DNA of 64,000 nt from G963664835 sp963664835 (GTDB taxonomy: Bacteria; Chloroflexota; UBA6077; FW602-bin22; JBCLEL01): NCBI GenBank assembly GCA_963664835.2, contig CAXXUG010000012.1, positions 62,001-126,000 of the forward strand. Direction: 5' to 3'. Positions within the stretch are counted from its first letter, which is position 1. Every line of letters starts with the position of its first letter. Shown here one piece after another: positions 45,941 to 55,652 of this stretch. The notes below the pieces were generated by a model. It was not told where the DNA came from. It did not search any database and saw only the letters and a program-made list of their open reading frames with translations. The translations under genes were made by a program, and so were the position numbers.

Positions 45941-47569
45941 TCAATCCAAGGGCAGCGCCGGCTGGTCGCCCTCACGTGGCGTTCGAATCGCCGCCCGCAC
46001 GAAGCTGTCGAAGAGCGGGTGCGGCTTTGTCGGACGGGATTTGAGCTCCGGATGAAACTGAAATCCCAGCATCCAAGGATGGTCCCGAAACTCCACGATC
46101 TCGACCAACCGTCCGTCCGGCGACATCCCGCTGACGATCAAGCCTGCCTTCTCAAGAGGCTCGCGGAAGTCATTGTTGAACTCGAACCGGTGCCGGTGAC
46201 GCTCGGCCACGCGCAAGGCGCCATACGCCTCGGCCGCCTTGGTTCCAGGTATGAGTTGACAGGGGTATGCTCCCAAGCGCATCGTTCCCCCCTTATCTAC
46301 GATCCCTCTCTGGTGGTCCATCATATCGATGACCGGGTGTGACGTGTCAGGATCGAACTCGGTGCTATGAGCGTCAGTCATCCCGGCGTGGCGGGCCAAC
46401 TCTATCACCATTACCTGCATGCCCAGGCACAATCCTATGTAGGGAATCTTGTTCTCGCGCGCGTACTTCGCCGCGAGGATCTTTCCCTCGATACCACGAT
46501 GCCCGAACCCGCCTGGAACAACTATCCCGTTAACATGGCCCAAATACTCCTCGACGTCTGCATCGGGCAGCGAGCCGGCGTCAATCCAATCTATCTCGAC
46601 TTCGCGGTTGTGGCGTACTCCGGCGTGTCGCAGTGCCTCTTGGACCGAAAGGTAAGCGTCGCGCAGTTCAACGTATTTGCCGACGACGCCGATCCGAACT
46701 CGACCCTTTGGTTCTCTGATGGCTTGGACTAACTCTTCCCAGGCTCGGAGGTCCACCGGTTGTGTAGGAAGTTGAAGTAGTCTCACCAGGTAATCGCCGA
46801 GGCCCGCCTCCTCGAGGATCAGCGGCACCTCGTATATGGTATCGACTGTTGGCAGGGGAATCACTGCATTCTGGGCCACGCTGCAAAACAAGGATATCTT
46901 GCTTTTTATGTCATCTTCCACTGGATGGTCGGATCGACAGACTATTACGTCCGGCTGTATCCCGATGGAACGCAACTCCTTTACGCTGTGTTGTGTCGGC
47001 TTCGTCTTGAGCTCGTCGGTCGCGCCGATGTAGGGTAGCAGGGTGACGTGCACAAACAGCGCGTTGCCGTGTCCGAATTCTTGGTGGAGCTGTCGAATCG
47101 CCTCCAGAAACGGTAAGCTCTCGATATCACCAACCACTCCGCCGACCTCAACGATCACGACGTCTGCGCCCGTGTCTTCACCGACTCTGCGCATCGTGGA
47201 CTTCAATTCGTTAGTGATGTGCGGGATTACTTGGATGGTGCCGCCGAGATACTTGCCCTTACGTTCGTTGTTAATGATCGACGAATAGACTTGTCCGGTC
47301 GTGACATTGGAGTGTCGCGTTACATCGGTGTCGACGAAACGCTCGTAGTGCCCCAGATCCAGGTCGGTCTCGGCGCCGTCTTCAGTGACGTAGCATTCCC
47401 CGTGTTGATATGGGTTCATCGTCCCGGGGTCCACGTTTAAGTAAGGATCGAATTTCATAGGCGCGACCGACAGTCCGCGGTCTTTGAGGAGTCGTCCCAT
47501 CGAAGCGGCGGTGACACCCTTCCCTAGACCGGAAACAACGCCACCTGTGACGAACACATGCTTGGGCAA
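45941..47569 (-). CDS. pyrG: CTP synthase
   Basis: 542 residues, standard length. The synthetase domain starts KHVFVTGGVVSGLGKGVTAA and contains FDPYLNVDPGTMNPYQHGE. The glutaminase domain has GLCLGMQ with the nucleophile Cys and FQFHPELKSRP with the catalytic His-Glu. It makes CTP from UTP, ATP and glutamine. Start is TTG 47569 with AGAGG upstream. Leftward transcription towards the rRNA leader region; nearest gene upstream is a phosphoesterase on the same strand. Confidence 0.98.
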   Translation of the reverse strand: MPKHVFVTGGVVSGLGKGVTAASMGRLLKDRGLSVAPMKFDPYLNVDPGTMNPYQHGECYVTEDGAETDLDLGHYERFVDTDVTRHSNVTTGQVYSSIINNERKGKYLGGTIQVIPHITNELKSTMRRVGEDTGADVVIVEVGGVVGDIESLPFLEAIRQLHQEFGHGNALFVHVTLLPYIGATDELKTKPTQHSVKELRSIGIQPDVIVCRSDHPVEDDIKSKISLFCSVAQNAVIPLPTVDTIYEVPLILEEAGLGDYLVRLLQLPTQPVDLRAWEELVQAIREPKGRVRIGVVGKYVELRDAYLSVQEALRHAGVRHNREVEIDWIDAGSLPDADVEEYLGHVNGIVVPGGFGHRGIEGKILAAKYARENKIPYIGLCLGMQVMVIELARHAGMTDAHSTEFDPDTSHPVIDMMDHQRGIVDKGGTMRLGAYPCQLIPGTKAAEAYGALRVAERHRHRFEFNNDFREPLEKAGLIVSGMSPDGRLVEIVEFRDHPWMLGFQFHPELKSRPTKPHPLFDSFVRAAIRTPREGDQPALPLD

Positions 47570-47674
47570 TGGCGAGAGGACCTCTATTGGGGTGCCGAAT
47601 TGGGGCCGCCTATGCCTCGGCCCGGCTAATTGTATCAGATCGTGTTGGACGATAGATGCGCTCTACCGAACTGT

Positions 47675-48391
47675 TCAGCGCCCGTAGCTGAGCCTGATCC
47701 AAAGCATGTCCGGCAGGCCGGCCTTCTGCATAGCTCTTTGTGTCCTGGCGATGTCATAAGGCACCTCCAGGTAACGCAACGTCATCTCATCGGTATCTAT
47801 CGTCGCGCAACGGGAGTTCGGATTGCCGTCTCTCGGTTGCCCCACGCTGCCAGGGTTCACTATGGTTCTCTCAGGCCCCAGCTCGTAAGCTTTTGGCGAC
47901 CCATCCGGCGTCCAAATTGTTCGTGTCTCCCCCAATATCACCGGAACGTGGGTGTGGCCTACCAGGCAATACGGCGTCGAAAAATAGGCGAAGTTCTGCC
48001 GAGCCGACCATTCGTCCATCAGATACTCATTGGTCGGATCGCGAGGCGACCCATGCACAACGGTAAGGACGCCCTCTTCAAACCTGCGAGGCAGAGATGA
48101 GAGATAGGATTGCGAATCCGGTGTCAGCCGGCTTGACGTCCACTTCACGGCGAACGCGGCCATCTCGTTGAAGAACCTGATGTCCGCGCGTCCGATCGCC
48201 GCCTCGTCATGGTTGCCCAGTACGCAACGATGCTTCAACCCGGCGAGTCGTTCGATGCACTCGTTGGGCTCCGGCCCGTATCCCACGACATCGCCGAGAC
48301 ACCAATACTCATCCACGTCCCCTAGCGCCTCCAACACCCCCTCGAATGCCGTCAGGTTCGCGTGGATGTCCGACAAGACGCCGATCCGCAC
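47675..48391 (-). CDS. YfcE-like metallophosphoesterase
   Basis: 238 residues. The calcineurin-like motifs appear in order: GVLSDIHAN, LGDVVGYGP, VLGNHDEA, VVHGSPRD and VGHTHVPV, giving all metal ligands. Such proteins hydrolyse phosphodiesters or nucleotides; the substrate cannot be read. Start GTG 48391. Lies 105 bp ahead of pyrG and may be co-transcribed with it. Confidence 0.92.
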   Translation of the reverse strand: MRIGVLSDIHANLTAFEGVLEALGDVDEYWCLGDVVGYGPEPNECIERLAGLKHRCVLGNHDEAAIGRADIRFFNEMAAFAVKWTSSRLTPDSQSYLSSLPRRFEEGVLTVVHGSPRDPTNEYLMDEWSARQNFAYFSTPYCLVGHTHVPVILGETRTIWTPDGSPKAYELGPERTIVNPGSVGQPRDGNPNSRCATIDTDEMTLRYLEVPYDIARTQRAMQKAGLPDMLWIRLSYGR

Positions 48392-48439
48392 AACTAATCT
48401 CCCACCAAGACTGGCCCCAGCATGTCGCGGCCGGTTCCG

Positions 48440-49219
48440 CTAGCGGTTTCTCTCGCTGCGCACGAACAGCCAGGTGCCGATAACCAGAAAAGCTGAGAAC
48501 AGTGCGACCATCAGCAAGAGGTTAAACAAAGGAGACGCTAAAACCACCTTTGCATACTCCGGCTGCCCGTAGTAAAAGACCCCTCGCGAAAGATCGACCG
48601 CGTACCTCATCGGCGAAATCCGGGACAGAATGTCAAGGGGCAGGGGAAGTATCCGTATGGGATTGAAGACGCCGGCCAGGAAGAATTGAGGCAGCATCAC
48701 GAAGGGGAATATCTGGTTGGCGGCACGTTGGCTGCCAATATTCCCCAGCACAACCACTCCGAACGATGCCCCGAAGAGGCAAATCACTACACCAACTATC
48801 GCTAATCCCATCACCTGTGCCCAGGAGATCGGCACTCCAATTGCGAACCCAAAAGCCATAATTGCGGCGCCTTGGGCAATTGCTACCAGGGACTCCCCTC
48901 CCATCTTTCCGATGATTATCGAGTAGCGAGAAATAGGTGAGACGAAGATTTCTTGGCTAAAGTCGTTCTCTCGATCTTCGATCAGGGAGACGACTCCTAA
49001 CGTTGAGGACTGGAATAATGTTTGGGCGTACACTCCTGTGAACGTAAAGACCAGGAAATCATATCCGGCGGTGCTTCCAAGATTTGCCTGTAAGCTGCCT
49101 CCCAACACTGCGATGAATATGAACGGGAATATGAAGGTGGCTATCAACCTCGGACGATCGCGCACAAATTTCATCAGATCTCGATACGAGATCGTGAGGA
49201 CCGCGTTGACTTCCTTCAC
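48440..49219 (-). CDS. ABC-2 type exporter permease
   Basis: 259 residues with six membrane helices in the ABC-2 layout; the segment MLPQFFLAGVFNPIRILPLP precedes TM5 as usual (PQxFLxGxFxP). Its first codons overlap the ATPase gene by 4 bp (49216-49219), so the two form one exporter. It resembles drug or polyketide exporters of the DrrB type. Confidence 0.92.
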   Translation of the reverse strand: MKEVNAVLTISYRDLMKFVRDRPRLIATFIFPFIFIAVLGGSLQANLGSTAGYDFLVFTFTGVYAQTLFQSSTLGVVSLIEDRENDFSQEIFVSPISRYSIIIGKMGGESLVAIAQGAAIMAFGFAIGVPISWAQVMGLAIVGVVICLFGASFGVVVLGNIGSQRAANQIFPFVMLPQFFLAGVFNPIRILPLPLDILSRISPMRYAVDLSRGVFYYGQPEYAKVVLASPLFNLLLMVALFSAFLVIGTWLFVRSERNR

Positions 49220-50148
49220 GATTGCCCTACTATTTCGAGATAAGCGTCTTCAAGAGACGGCGTGTGAATGATTACGGTAGTCAGTGGCGTGTTGATCGAC
49301 TTGAGGATCTGATGGATCGACCGACCGTTCAGGTTCACTCGGAATGGGTGAGTTGCGCTGAACTGTACGCCAAGGCCGGCCAACTCCGCTCCGAGCGCCG
49401 ATCGGTCCTCTGCGTCAATCAACAGGAATTCTTCGATTAGATCTGCTTTCACCTCGGCCGCGTTTCCGAAGGACACGATCTTCCCATGGTTGATAATGCA
49501 AATAGTGTCGGCTTCTTCAGCTTCCTCGAGGTAGTGAGTCGTTAAGAACAATGTGGTTCCACTCTCGGCCCTGACTCGCTTCATATAAGCCCAAAGAGTC
49601 CTCCGGCTCGCCGGATCCAAACCCAGGGTCGGCTCATCTAGAAAGAGAACCTTAGGGCGATGCATCAGCCCCCGAACGATCTCGAGCTTACGTTTCATTC
49701 CGCCAGAGAATTTCTTCACCGACATCCCCATGTCTGCTTCGATGCCCAGAACGGTCGCCAACTCATCGACCTGTTCGCGGTAGTCTCTCGGCATGCTCGA
49801 AAAGGTGGGGCGAAACGGGTACAACCCGTACAGGACGGCGTGGAACCGCACGTTTTCTTCAGCGGTCAGATTCAGGTCGAGGCTCGGTTTCTGAAATATG
49901 ATGCCAACATTCTGTCTGACCGCGCTGGCGTCGGTTACTACATCATTGCCGGCGATGAGCGCCGCTCCCGATGTGGGCAACAGGGTTGTCGTTAAGATCG
50001 AGATAGTAGTGGTCTTGCCGGCGCCGTTCGGCCCAAGTAGCGCGAACAGCTCGCCTCCTTGTACGGAGAACGAGATGTCGTCGACCGCATTGACCTCGGC
50101 GCCCTTGTATCTCTTGGTCAGGCGATTGACTTCAATAACTGTTGTCAT
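49216..50148 (-). CDS. ABC-2 type exporter ATPase
   Basis: 310 residues. LLGPNGAGKTTTISILTT is Walker A, KKFSGGMKRKLEIVRGLMH the signature motif, and KVLFLDEPTLGLDP Walker B. The C-terminal 80 residues form the accessory domain usual in DrrA-type ATPases. Energises the permease encoded immediately downstream. The next gene upstream is divergent, so the promoter lies in 50149-50261. Confidence 0.95.
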   Translation of the reverse strand: MTTVIEVNRLTKRYKGAEVNAVDDISFSVQGGELFALLGPNGAGKTTTISILTTTLLPTSGAALIAGNDVVTDASAVRQNVGIIFQKPSLDLNLTAEENVRFHAVLYGLYPFRPTFSSMPRDYREQVDELATVLGIEADMGMSVKKFSGGMKRKLEIVRGLMHRPKVLFLDEPTLGLDPASRRTLWAYMKRVRAESGTTLFLTTHYLEEAEEADTICIINHGKIVSFGNAAEVKADLIEEFLLIDAEDRSALGAELAGLGVQFSATHPFRVNLNGRSIHQILKSINTPLTTVIIHTPSLEDAYLEIVGQS

Positions 50149-50261
50149 CTCTCACGACAGATTCTAGTCCAATCGTCAGGACAACAAAACCGAATGGGAG
50201 TGTGTGGTACGATTCGACCGCCAGCGGTACAAGCTAGCAACCAGGGGAGGCACACTCAAAA

Positions 50262-51242
50262 ATGGCCAAGATAGTTATTACTTCAGCCGTCTTCGATCGC
50301 GATGATCGAGAGTTGTTAGCGATTATGGAGGACGCCGGACACGAGGTACTCTTCAGGACCTATCACCCACAGCGCACTCCCGATGAGCTGGCGGGATTGT
50401 TGGAAGGAGTGTCTGCAGCAATCGTCAGTGTCGATCCGTTTACGCCTGAGGTGATTGCGTCGGCAAGTTCGCTAAGAGTCATCGCCCGCACCGGCGTAGG
50501 CTACGACGAGATCGATGTTCCGGCTGCGACACGGCACGGGATCTTGGTATTGACCACTCCGGGCCTGAACTCAAATGCCGTTGCTGATACCGCCATGGCC
50601 CTCATGTTGGCCGTGGCGCGCGATGTTGTTCGAAATGACAAGAACATGCGGACGGGTGGATGGCGGGATCCCTCACGGATGGGCCCTGAGGTCTGGGACA
50701 AGACTTTGGGCATCATTGGTCTGGGCAACATTGGAAAAGGCGTTGCGCTTCGTGCAACTGGATTCAACATGCGAATCTTAGCCTGCGACATCGTCCAGGA
50801 TTCGGAATTTGCCGAGTGCCACGGGATCACCTATGTCAGCAAGGAGCAGTTGCTCGCGGAGTCGGATTTCATAACGCTCCACACACCTCTGAACTCCGAG
50901 ACGAGCAACATCGTAGACGTCAAAGCGATCAGCTTGATGAAGCCAACAGCGTACTTGATCAATACGTCTCGCGGAGGTGTTGTCGACGAACCTGCCCTTT
51001 ACCAGGCGTTGGTCGACCGGCGGATAGCTGGCGCCGGTCTCGACGTATTCGTAAACGAACCTCCCGTCGGTACACCTCTGATCGAACTCGAAAATGTCGT
51101 GCTAACTCCGCACCTGGCCGGCTTGAGTCCGGAGGCGACACAGGTCGTGAACTACACCAGTGTCCGCAATGTGGTCGCAATCCTGAACGGCGATCTGCCG
51201 GAGCCAGGCATGGTCCGTAATCCCGAGGTGTTGGGCTCTTAG
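50262..51242 (+). CDS. D-2-hydroxyacid dehydrogenase, SerA-like
   Basis: 326 residues. NAD-binding GIIGLGNIGKGVALRA, and the catalytic trio Arg (INTSRGGVVDE), Glu (VNEPP) and His (LTPHLAGLS) are present. The protein lacks the C-terminal ACT domain of full 3-phosphoglycerate dehydrogenase, so it may act on phosphoglycerate, glyoxylate or another 2-ketoacid. ATG 50262 has GGGGAGG upstream. Confidence 0.9.
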   Translation: MAKIVITSAVFDRDDRELLAIMEDAGHEVLFRTYHPQRTPDELAGLLEGVSAAIVSVDPFTPEVIASASSLRVIARTGVGYDEIDVPAATRHGILVLTTPGLNSNAVADTAMALMLAVARDVVRNDKNMRTGGWRDPSRMGPEVWDKTLGIIGLGNIGKGVALRATGFNMRILACDIVQDSEFAECHGITYVSKEQLLAESDFITLHTPLNSETSNIVDVKAISLMKPTAYLINTSRGGVVDEPALYQALVDRRIAGAGLDVFVNEPPVGTPLIELENVVLTPHLAGLSPEATQVVNYTSVRNVVAILNGDLPEPGMVRNPEVLGS

Positions 51243-51270
51243 TCGGCGCTTCCGCGGCCCGCCGCGCAGC

Positions 51271-52122
51271 CTAGCCCTTCAATGCGCCTGAGGTCAACCC
51301 GGCGATGAACTGCTTGGTCATGAATACATACAGCAGCAGCAACGGCAGAGCGGCCAGGAACACGCCGGCGAACAGCAGACCCCACTGAGTTCCGTACTGC
51401 CCGCGAAGATTGAGGATTCCCAGCTGAACGGTCGGATAATTGCCGGCCATGATCAGCGGCAGGAAGAAGTCGTTCCACATGAACACGCCGTTGAAGATAG
51501 CCACGGCCGCAATGGCCGGACGTGTAAGGGGCAAGAGGACGTATAACAGGATTTGCCAATCGCTGCATCCGTCGATCCGGGCGGCGTCTTCCAACTCGTT
51601 CGGCAACGTCCGCATGAAGCCGGATATCACGAAAACGGCGAACGGCTGTCCAAGTGCGATGTAGGGGAGAATCAAGCCCCAATAAGTCTCAAGTATGCCC
51701 AGTGAGTTTACCGCCAGCACCATCGGCATAATTGTCAGCTGAATGGGAACAATCAGGCCGGCGACAAAGTAGATATAAAAGATGGTCGCCCGCCTCGTGC
51801 GGTAGCGCGCGATCCCATAGGAGGCTGCTATTGCCACGACCAACTGCAACGGCACAGCCACCAGCACGAGTCTAAGACTATTTATCCCATACTCTATTGT
51901 CTTCGCCTCATCCAACACTTCGATGTAGTTTTGCCAGCGCCACACTTCCGGTAGCCCTAGAAGATTGCGGTAAAACTCCGGCGTGCTCTTTAGCGAAGCG
52001 AACAATGCATAGAGCATAGGGATGATTACGAAGATCGAGAATGCCACCAAGAGCGCATGCGACAGCAACTGCTCCTTGTCGATTGACCAACGCCACGTAG
52101 CCGCACGCCTTTGCGCGCTCAC
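51271..52122 (-). CDS. Sugar ABC transporter permease, MalG-like
   Basis: 283 residues with six membrane helices. The EAA loop that contacts the ATPase reads LEDAARIDGCSDWQILLYVL. The C-terminus AGLTSGALKG is typical of MalG-type subunits. It overlaps the partner permease gene by 4 bp. No ATPase gene is nearby, so a shared MsmK-like ATPase is probably used. Confidence 0.94.
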   Translation of the reverse strand: MSAQRRAATWRWSIDKEQLLSHALLVAFSIFVIIPMLYALFASLKSTPEFYRNLLGLPEVWRWQNYIEVLDEAKTIEYGINSLRLVLVAVPLQLVVAIAASYGIARYRTRRATIFYIYFVAGLIVPIQLTIMPMVLAVNSLGILETYWGLILPYIALGQPFAVFVISGFMRTLPNELEDAARIDGCSDWQILLYVLLPLTRPAIAAVAIFNGVFMWNDFFLPLIMAGNYPTVQLGILNLRGQYGTQWGLLFAGVFLAALPLLLLYVFMTKQFIAGLTSGALKG

Positions 52123-53207
52123 AATCTCACCTCACGCCGCCGCAAGAAGAATAGCTGGACGCTCAGCACAACCAGGATGAGCAAGAACATGACTACTCCA
52201 ACCGCCACGGCGTAGCCTGGGTTGCGGATCACGTCGAAGGTCGAGAAGCCCCCTCCGAATGCGTTGCGGATAATTACAAGGTTCAGGAAGTCGGTCGAAC
52301 CAAACGAGCCGCCGTTCAACCCGCCGATCAGCAGCGGGATCTCCAGGGCCGTCATCGCGCCGAGAAACGTCAGGCCGGTAACGATCGTGAACATCGGCGC
52401 GATCAAAGGGAAGACGATGTTCAGAAACACTTGGAACGAGTTCGCGCCGTCGATCCGGGCTGCCTCCCTCAACTCGTTTGGGACTCCCTGGAGGCCGGCC
52501 AGGTAGAAAACCACCGGTATGCCGTTCCCTTTCCAGAAAGATACCAGCACTACCACCCACCAGGCCCACGGCACTCCGCCTTGCCAGTCCTGTTGCCAGT
52601 CGCTCAATCCCAGATCGGCGAGCAATGGATTCACCAATCCGATATTGCTGCCAAATATGATCTGCCAGATGAATCCCGTCGCGACTCCGGAGACTATAAC
52701 CGGCAGGAAGAAGAGGGCCCGATAGAACTCATAGAACCGCAAGCGCGTGTCCAATAGCACGGCTAAGGCGAGGCTGATCGTGTTGTGGAGCACGAACATC
52801 AGGCCGAAAAGTGCGAAACCGTGCCAAAGCGCGTTGTAGACCTCATCGGTGGTGATAATCTGCTCGTACCATTTGAAACCAACGTATTCCGTCGGCGGTA
52901 CGTAGCCACTGAAGTTGAATAGACTCAGCCGGAACGCGTCGATTGACGGAAAGATCACGAAGTACGTAAATAGCGAGGCGCCGGGCAGAATGAAAGACAG
53001 GTCAGGTACCCGGTGGTAGGTGAGCACTATGAAAAGGACAAGAGAGGCCGCGTATGCAGCCGCAAGATAAGCCGGGAGGGGAGGTTCCGTCCTAGTTGAA
53101 GCAACAAGGAGAGCGACAAACGTGATCGCCGCTGGTGTGCCGGCCAGCCAAATCGGGATGGCAGACTGCCACCGTCGCTTCGCGGCGGAACCAGTTACGC
53201 TGACCAC
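52119..53207 (-). CDS. Sugar ABC transporter permease, MalF-like
   Basis: 362 residues, eight predicted membrane helices: two extra at the N-terminus (AITFVALLVAS, YAASLVLFIVL) before the standard six. The EAA loop is LREAARIDGANSFQVFLNIV. It pairs with the MalG-like subunit and with the binding protein encoded upstream. Substrate not clear, probably a sugar or glycoside. Confidence 0.94.
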   Translation of the reverse strand: MVSVTGSAAKRRWQSAIPIWLAGTPAAITFVALLVASTRTEPPLPAYLAAAYAASLVLFIVLTYHRVPDLSFILPGASLFTYFVIFPSIDAFRLSLFNFSGYVPPTEYVGFKWYEQIITTDEVYNALWHGFALFGLMFVLHNTISLALAVLLDTRLRFYEFYRALFFLPVIVSGVATGFIWQIIFGSNIGLVNPLLADLGLSDWQQDWQGGVPWAWWVVVLVSFWKGNGIPVVFYLAGLQGVPNELREAARIDGANSFQVFLNIVFPLIAPMFTIVTGLTFLGAMTALEIPLLIGGLNGGSFGSTDFLNLVIIRNAFGGGFSTFDVIRNPGYAVAVGVVMFLLILVVLSVQLFFLRRREVRL

Positions 53208-53323
53208 ATTACACCCCTACACCAACTAGGTCGGATTGGTGCTACCGGCGTTACCGCCGTTTCTGTGTGGCTGGCCGGTATGGATAAGTGCTGACCAAAT
53301 GTATCGGCCAAAAGAGAAGATTG

Positions 53324-53354
53324 CCAGGGGACGCGACCTGCACCGGTCCCCTGG
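53324..53354 (-). terminator. Hairpin between the binding-protein and permease genes
   Basis: CCAGGGGAC pairs with GTCCCCTGG (9 bp), followed on the minus strand by a T-rich stretch CAATCTTCTCTTTT. Likely a partial terminator or RNA-stabilising hairpin that raises binding-protein expression over the permeases, a common device in such operons. Confidence 0.55.
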
Positions 53355-53405
53355 TCTTGGCCACGCGCGGACCTAACCGCGCGCGGCATGCCACAAGGGG
53401 CAGAG

Positions 53406-54830
53406 CTACATCTTTCGCAGCTCGTCGATCGTCGCTTGAACCTCTCCGGCATAGTCCTCGACGCTCATCTGACCGCCAAAGAGGGCTGCCTGATTCTTAC
53501 CCATCGGGCCACCGGTGTTGACAGTCTCCTTCCGCTGCCACCAACCCGGCATCGTCTCGGGCGTTCGGTTCATCGTCAAGCGGATCGGGTCGTCGATCTC
53601 CATGTTCTTGATCGCCGGCAATCCACCGTACAGATCCATGAACGCGGTTTGGCCTTCGACGTGGACTGCCCAATCGAGGAACATTACTGCCTCGTCCGGG
53701 TACTTGGTCTTAGAGTATGCGAACCAGTTAGGGTCTGTGCCGCTAACGTGAGCCGATTTATTGGTATACGGCGATGCCGGATATGGGAACCACAACCAGT
53801 GCCCGTTGGGATTCACCTGTAGGTATCCCTTGAAGTCGTCCGGACCCGCCGAAGCGAATGCGCACTGATTGTTGGCAAATAGCGCCTTCGCCTCTTCGTA
53901 TCCCGTTCCGAGGAATCCCTTCTGAATCCAGCCCTTGTCGGCCCAGCTGACGATTCTTGACCAAGCGTCGATGTTCTCATCGTCGGTCAACTTGCGGGTG
54001 CCCTCTGTGAGCTCGACGTAGCCGTCATTGCCCAGAGCCGACGCGGTCATTCCAAGGAAATACCAGTAGGTGTGGGCCAGGTCTTTGCCGGCCGCGATCA
54101 TTGGCTGATGGCCAATGTCTTGGACGGCTTGGCAAAGCTCGTCGAATGCAGCCCAAGTCGTCGGCACCTCGAAACCGTTATTGTCGAACAGTTCCACATC
54201 GTAGCCCAATCCAACCGCGAACGTACCGGCGGCTATGCCCCATAGCTTGCCGTCAACCGTCATCTGGTCCCTTGCGATCGGGAGCATCAGGCTCTGGTCG
54301 ACCTTACCGGTCAACTCTAGGTAGTTGCCTTCTTTCGACCGCTCGTCCAAGATCGGGCGACCCTGGTCCGCCCAAAAGTCAGGTGCCTGACCAACGCCGG
54401 CGGCGAGGGCGGTCTTCAGCTTTGCCTCGGCCACGTCATTGGGGAATGTCGATACGGTGATGTTGATGTGGCTGGCGCCTTCCGACAGACGGAACAGCTT
54501 CATGATGTTCTGCAGCGGGACGCGGAACTCCGGCTTACCGTACCAGAAGTTCATCTCAACCGGTGGCAGAGCGGTCGGCTCGACCATTACCACCTTCTCG
54601 ACTTCCTTCTCTACGATTACTTCTTTTTCTACTTCGACTGGCTTCTCGACTACCTTTTCCATCTCGACGATTTTCTCGACGATGACGGTCTCTTTGACTA
54701 CGACCGGCACCTCCACCGTCTTCTCAACCACCTGTGCTTCACAGGCTGCGAGAATAGGCAGAGCGGCTGTGGCGCCCAGCCCCAACAGGAACGAGCGTCG
54801 GGTAAACCTACTCTTGAGACTCTTCGACAT
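53406..54830 (-). CDS. Sugar ABC transporter solute-binding lipoprotein
   Basis: 474 residues. The signal contains a twin-arginine-like TRRSFLLGLG and a lipobox ending LAAC. A linker rich in Val, Glu and Lys (VEKTVEVPVVVKETVIVEKI and similar, residues 34-82) follows, a feature typical of Chloroflexota binding proteins. The rest is a family 1 extracellular binding protein (AGVGQAPDFWADQGRPIL, GKLWGIAAGTFAVGLGYDVE). It captures the substrate outside the membrane for the MalF/MalG-like pair downstream. Confidence 0.94.
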   Translation of the reverse strand: MSKSLKSRFTRRSFLLGLGATAALPILAACEAQVVEKTVEVPVVVKETVIVEKIVEMEKVVEKPVEVEKEVIVEKEVEKVVMVEPTALPPVEMNFWYGKPEFRVPLQNIMKLFRLSEGASHINITVSTFPNDVAEAKLKTALAAGVGQAPDFWADQGRPILDERSKEGNYLELTGKVDQSLMLPIARDQMTVDGKLWGIAAGTFAVGLGYDVELFDNNGFEVPTTWAAFDELCQAVQDIGHQPMIAAGKDLAHTYWYFLGMTASALGNDGYVELTEGTRKLTDDENIDAWSRIVSWADKGWIQKGFLGTGYEEAKALFANNQCAFASAGPDDFKGYLQVNPNGHWLWFPYPASPYTNKSAHVSGTDPNWFAYSKTKYPDEAVMFLDWAVHVEGQTAFMDLYGGLPAIKNMEIDDPIRLTMNRTPETMPGWWQRKETVNTGGPMGKNQAALFGGQMSVEDYAGEVQATIDELRKM

Positions 54831-55652
54831 TCGAAACCCCCCCTCTTTTTGAGATGTGCATGATTTATCAGAACCGTATTCGTACAGGACTCCTACATGG
54901 CCCCAACTATCAACCGCAAATCAAGTGTATACGCCTGTCTCCTATCTCTCTCAACTACGGATGACGACGAACTATCCCTATCCGAGCCGCACCGCCCGCC
55001 GGGCATTACCCTAATCAATCTGCAATTCCAAGTCAATAGCCACCATTCTCTTGGCCTGTTTCGTTCCTCCAAGAACCTGGTGTAGATCTCCGTGCGGTCA
55101 TCTGGACTTGCAAGTGTCCTCGGGCCACTAAATTGGCGCAAATTACGACTCCAGGTTGCTCTGCGGGTTCAGTCGCCGGCTACCCGTTGCGACCAGTCCT
55201 ACGGTAACGTCATTCGCGCCTCTAACGTGGCCCGGTGCCGTTTGTCGTTTCGTGAACTGCCATAACTTCTCCCATGACCAAGTAGCCGGCTTCGTCTGAA
55301 CACACCGTCTTGCTCATCTAGAGTTGAGTTGCCCCGTGCCGGGACTCCCCTTGCCCTTCTTCCGGCAAAAGGACCGTCAGTCTTGACCAACGCCGGCCGG
55401 CTCACTATCATCCTGTCGTGCAAATTGCTTGTATGGGCGATTTGAGTCTGGTTGAGGAATTAATGGGTCCGTCGTTAATATCCGGATCCCACAACCGGGC
55501 GAGATGGAATTCGGCGCTGAAGCTCCGTTGAAACGAGAATGGGGCGGACCATGGGCCCTGGAGGCACGGCGTTTTTGGGGACTCGCCACCGTTCGAGGAA
55601 GCCTACATCCCAATCACGCACTCTTTGGGTAACGACCTAGCGGGAGCAAGAG
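54831..55652. other. Gene-free region of about 820 bp
   Basis: Lies between the divergent binding-protein and trigger-factor genes, so it should hold both promoters. No frame has credible coding features and no repeat was recognised. The reading around 55380-55640 is GC-rich with no clear structure. Confidence 0.5.

Noticed and set aside
45857..46342. 161-residue plus-strand frame over the end of pyrG
   Set aside because: It is antisense to well-conserved CTP synthase sequence.
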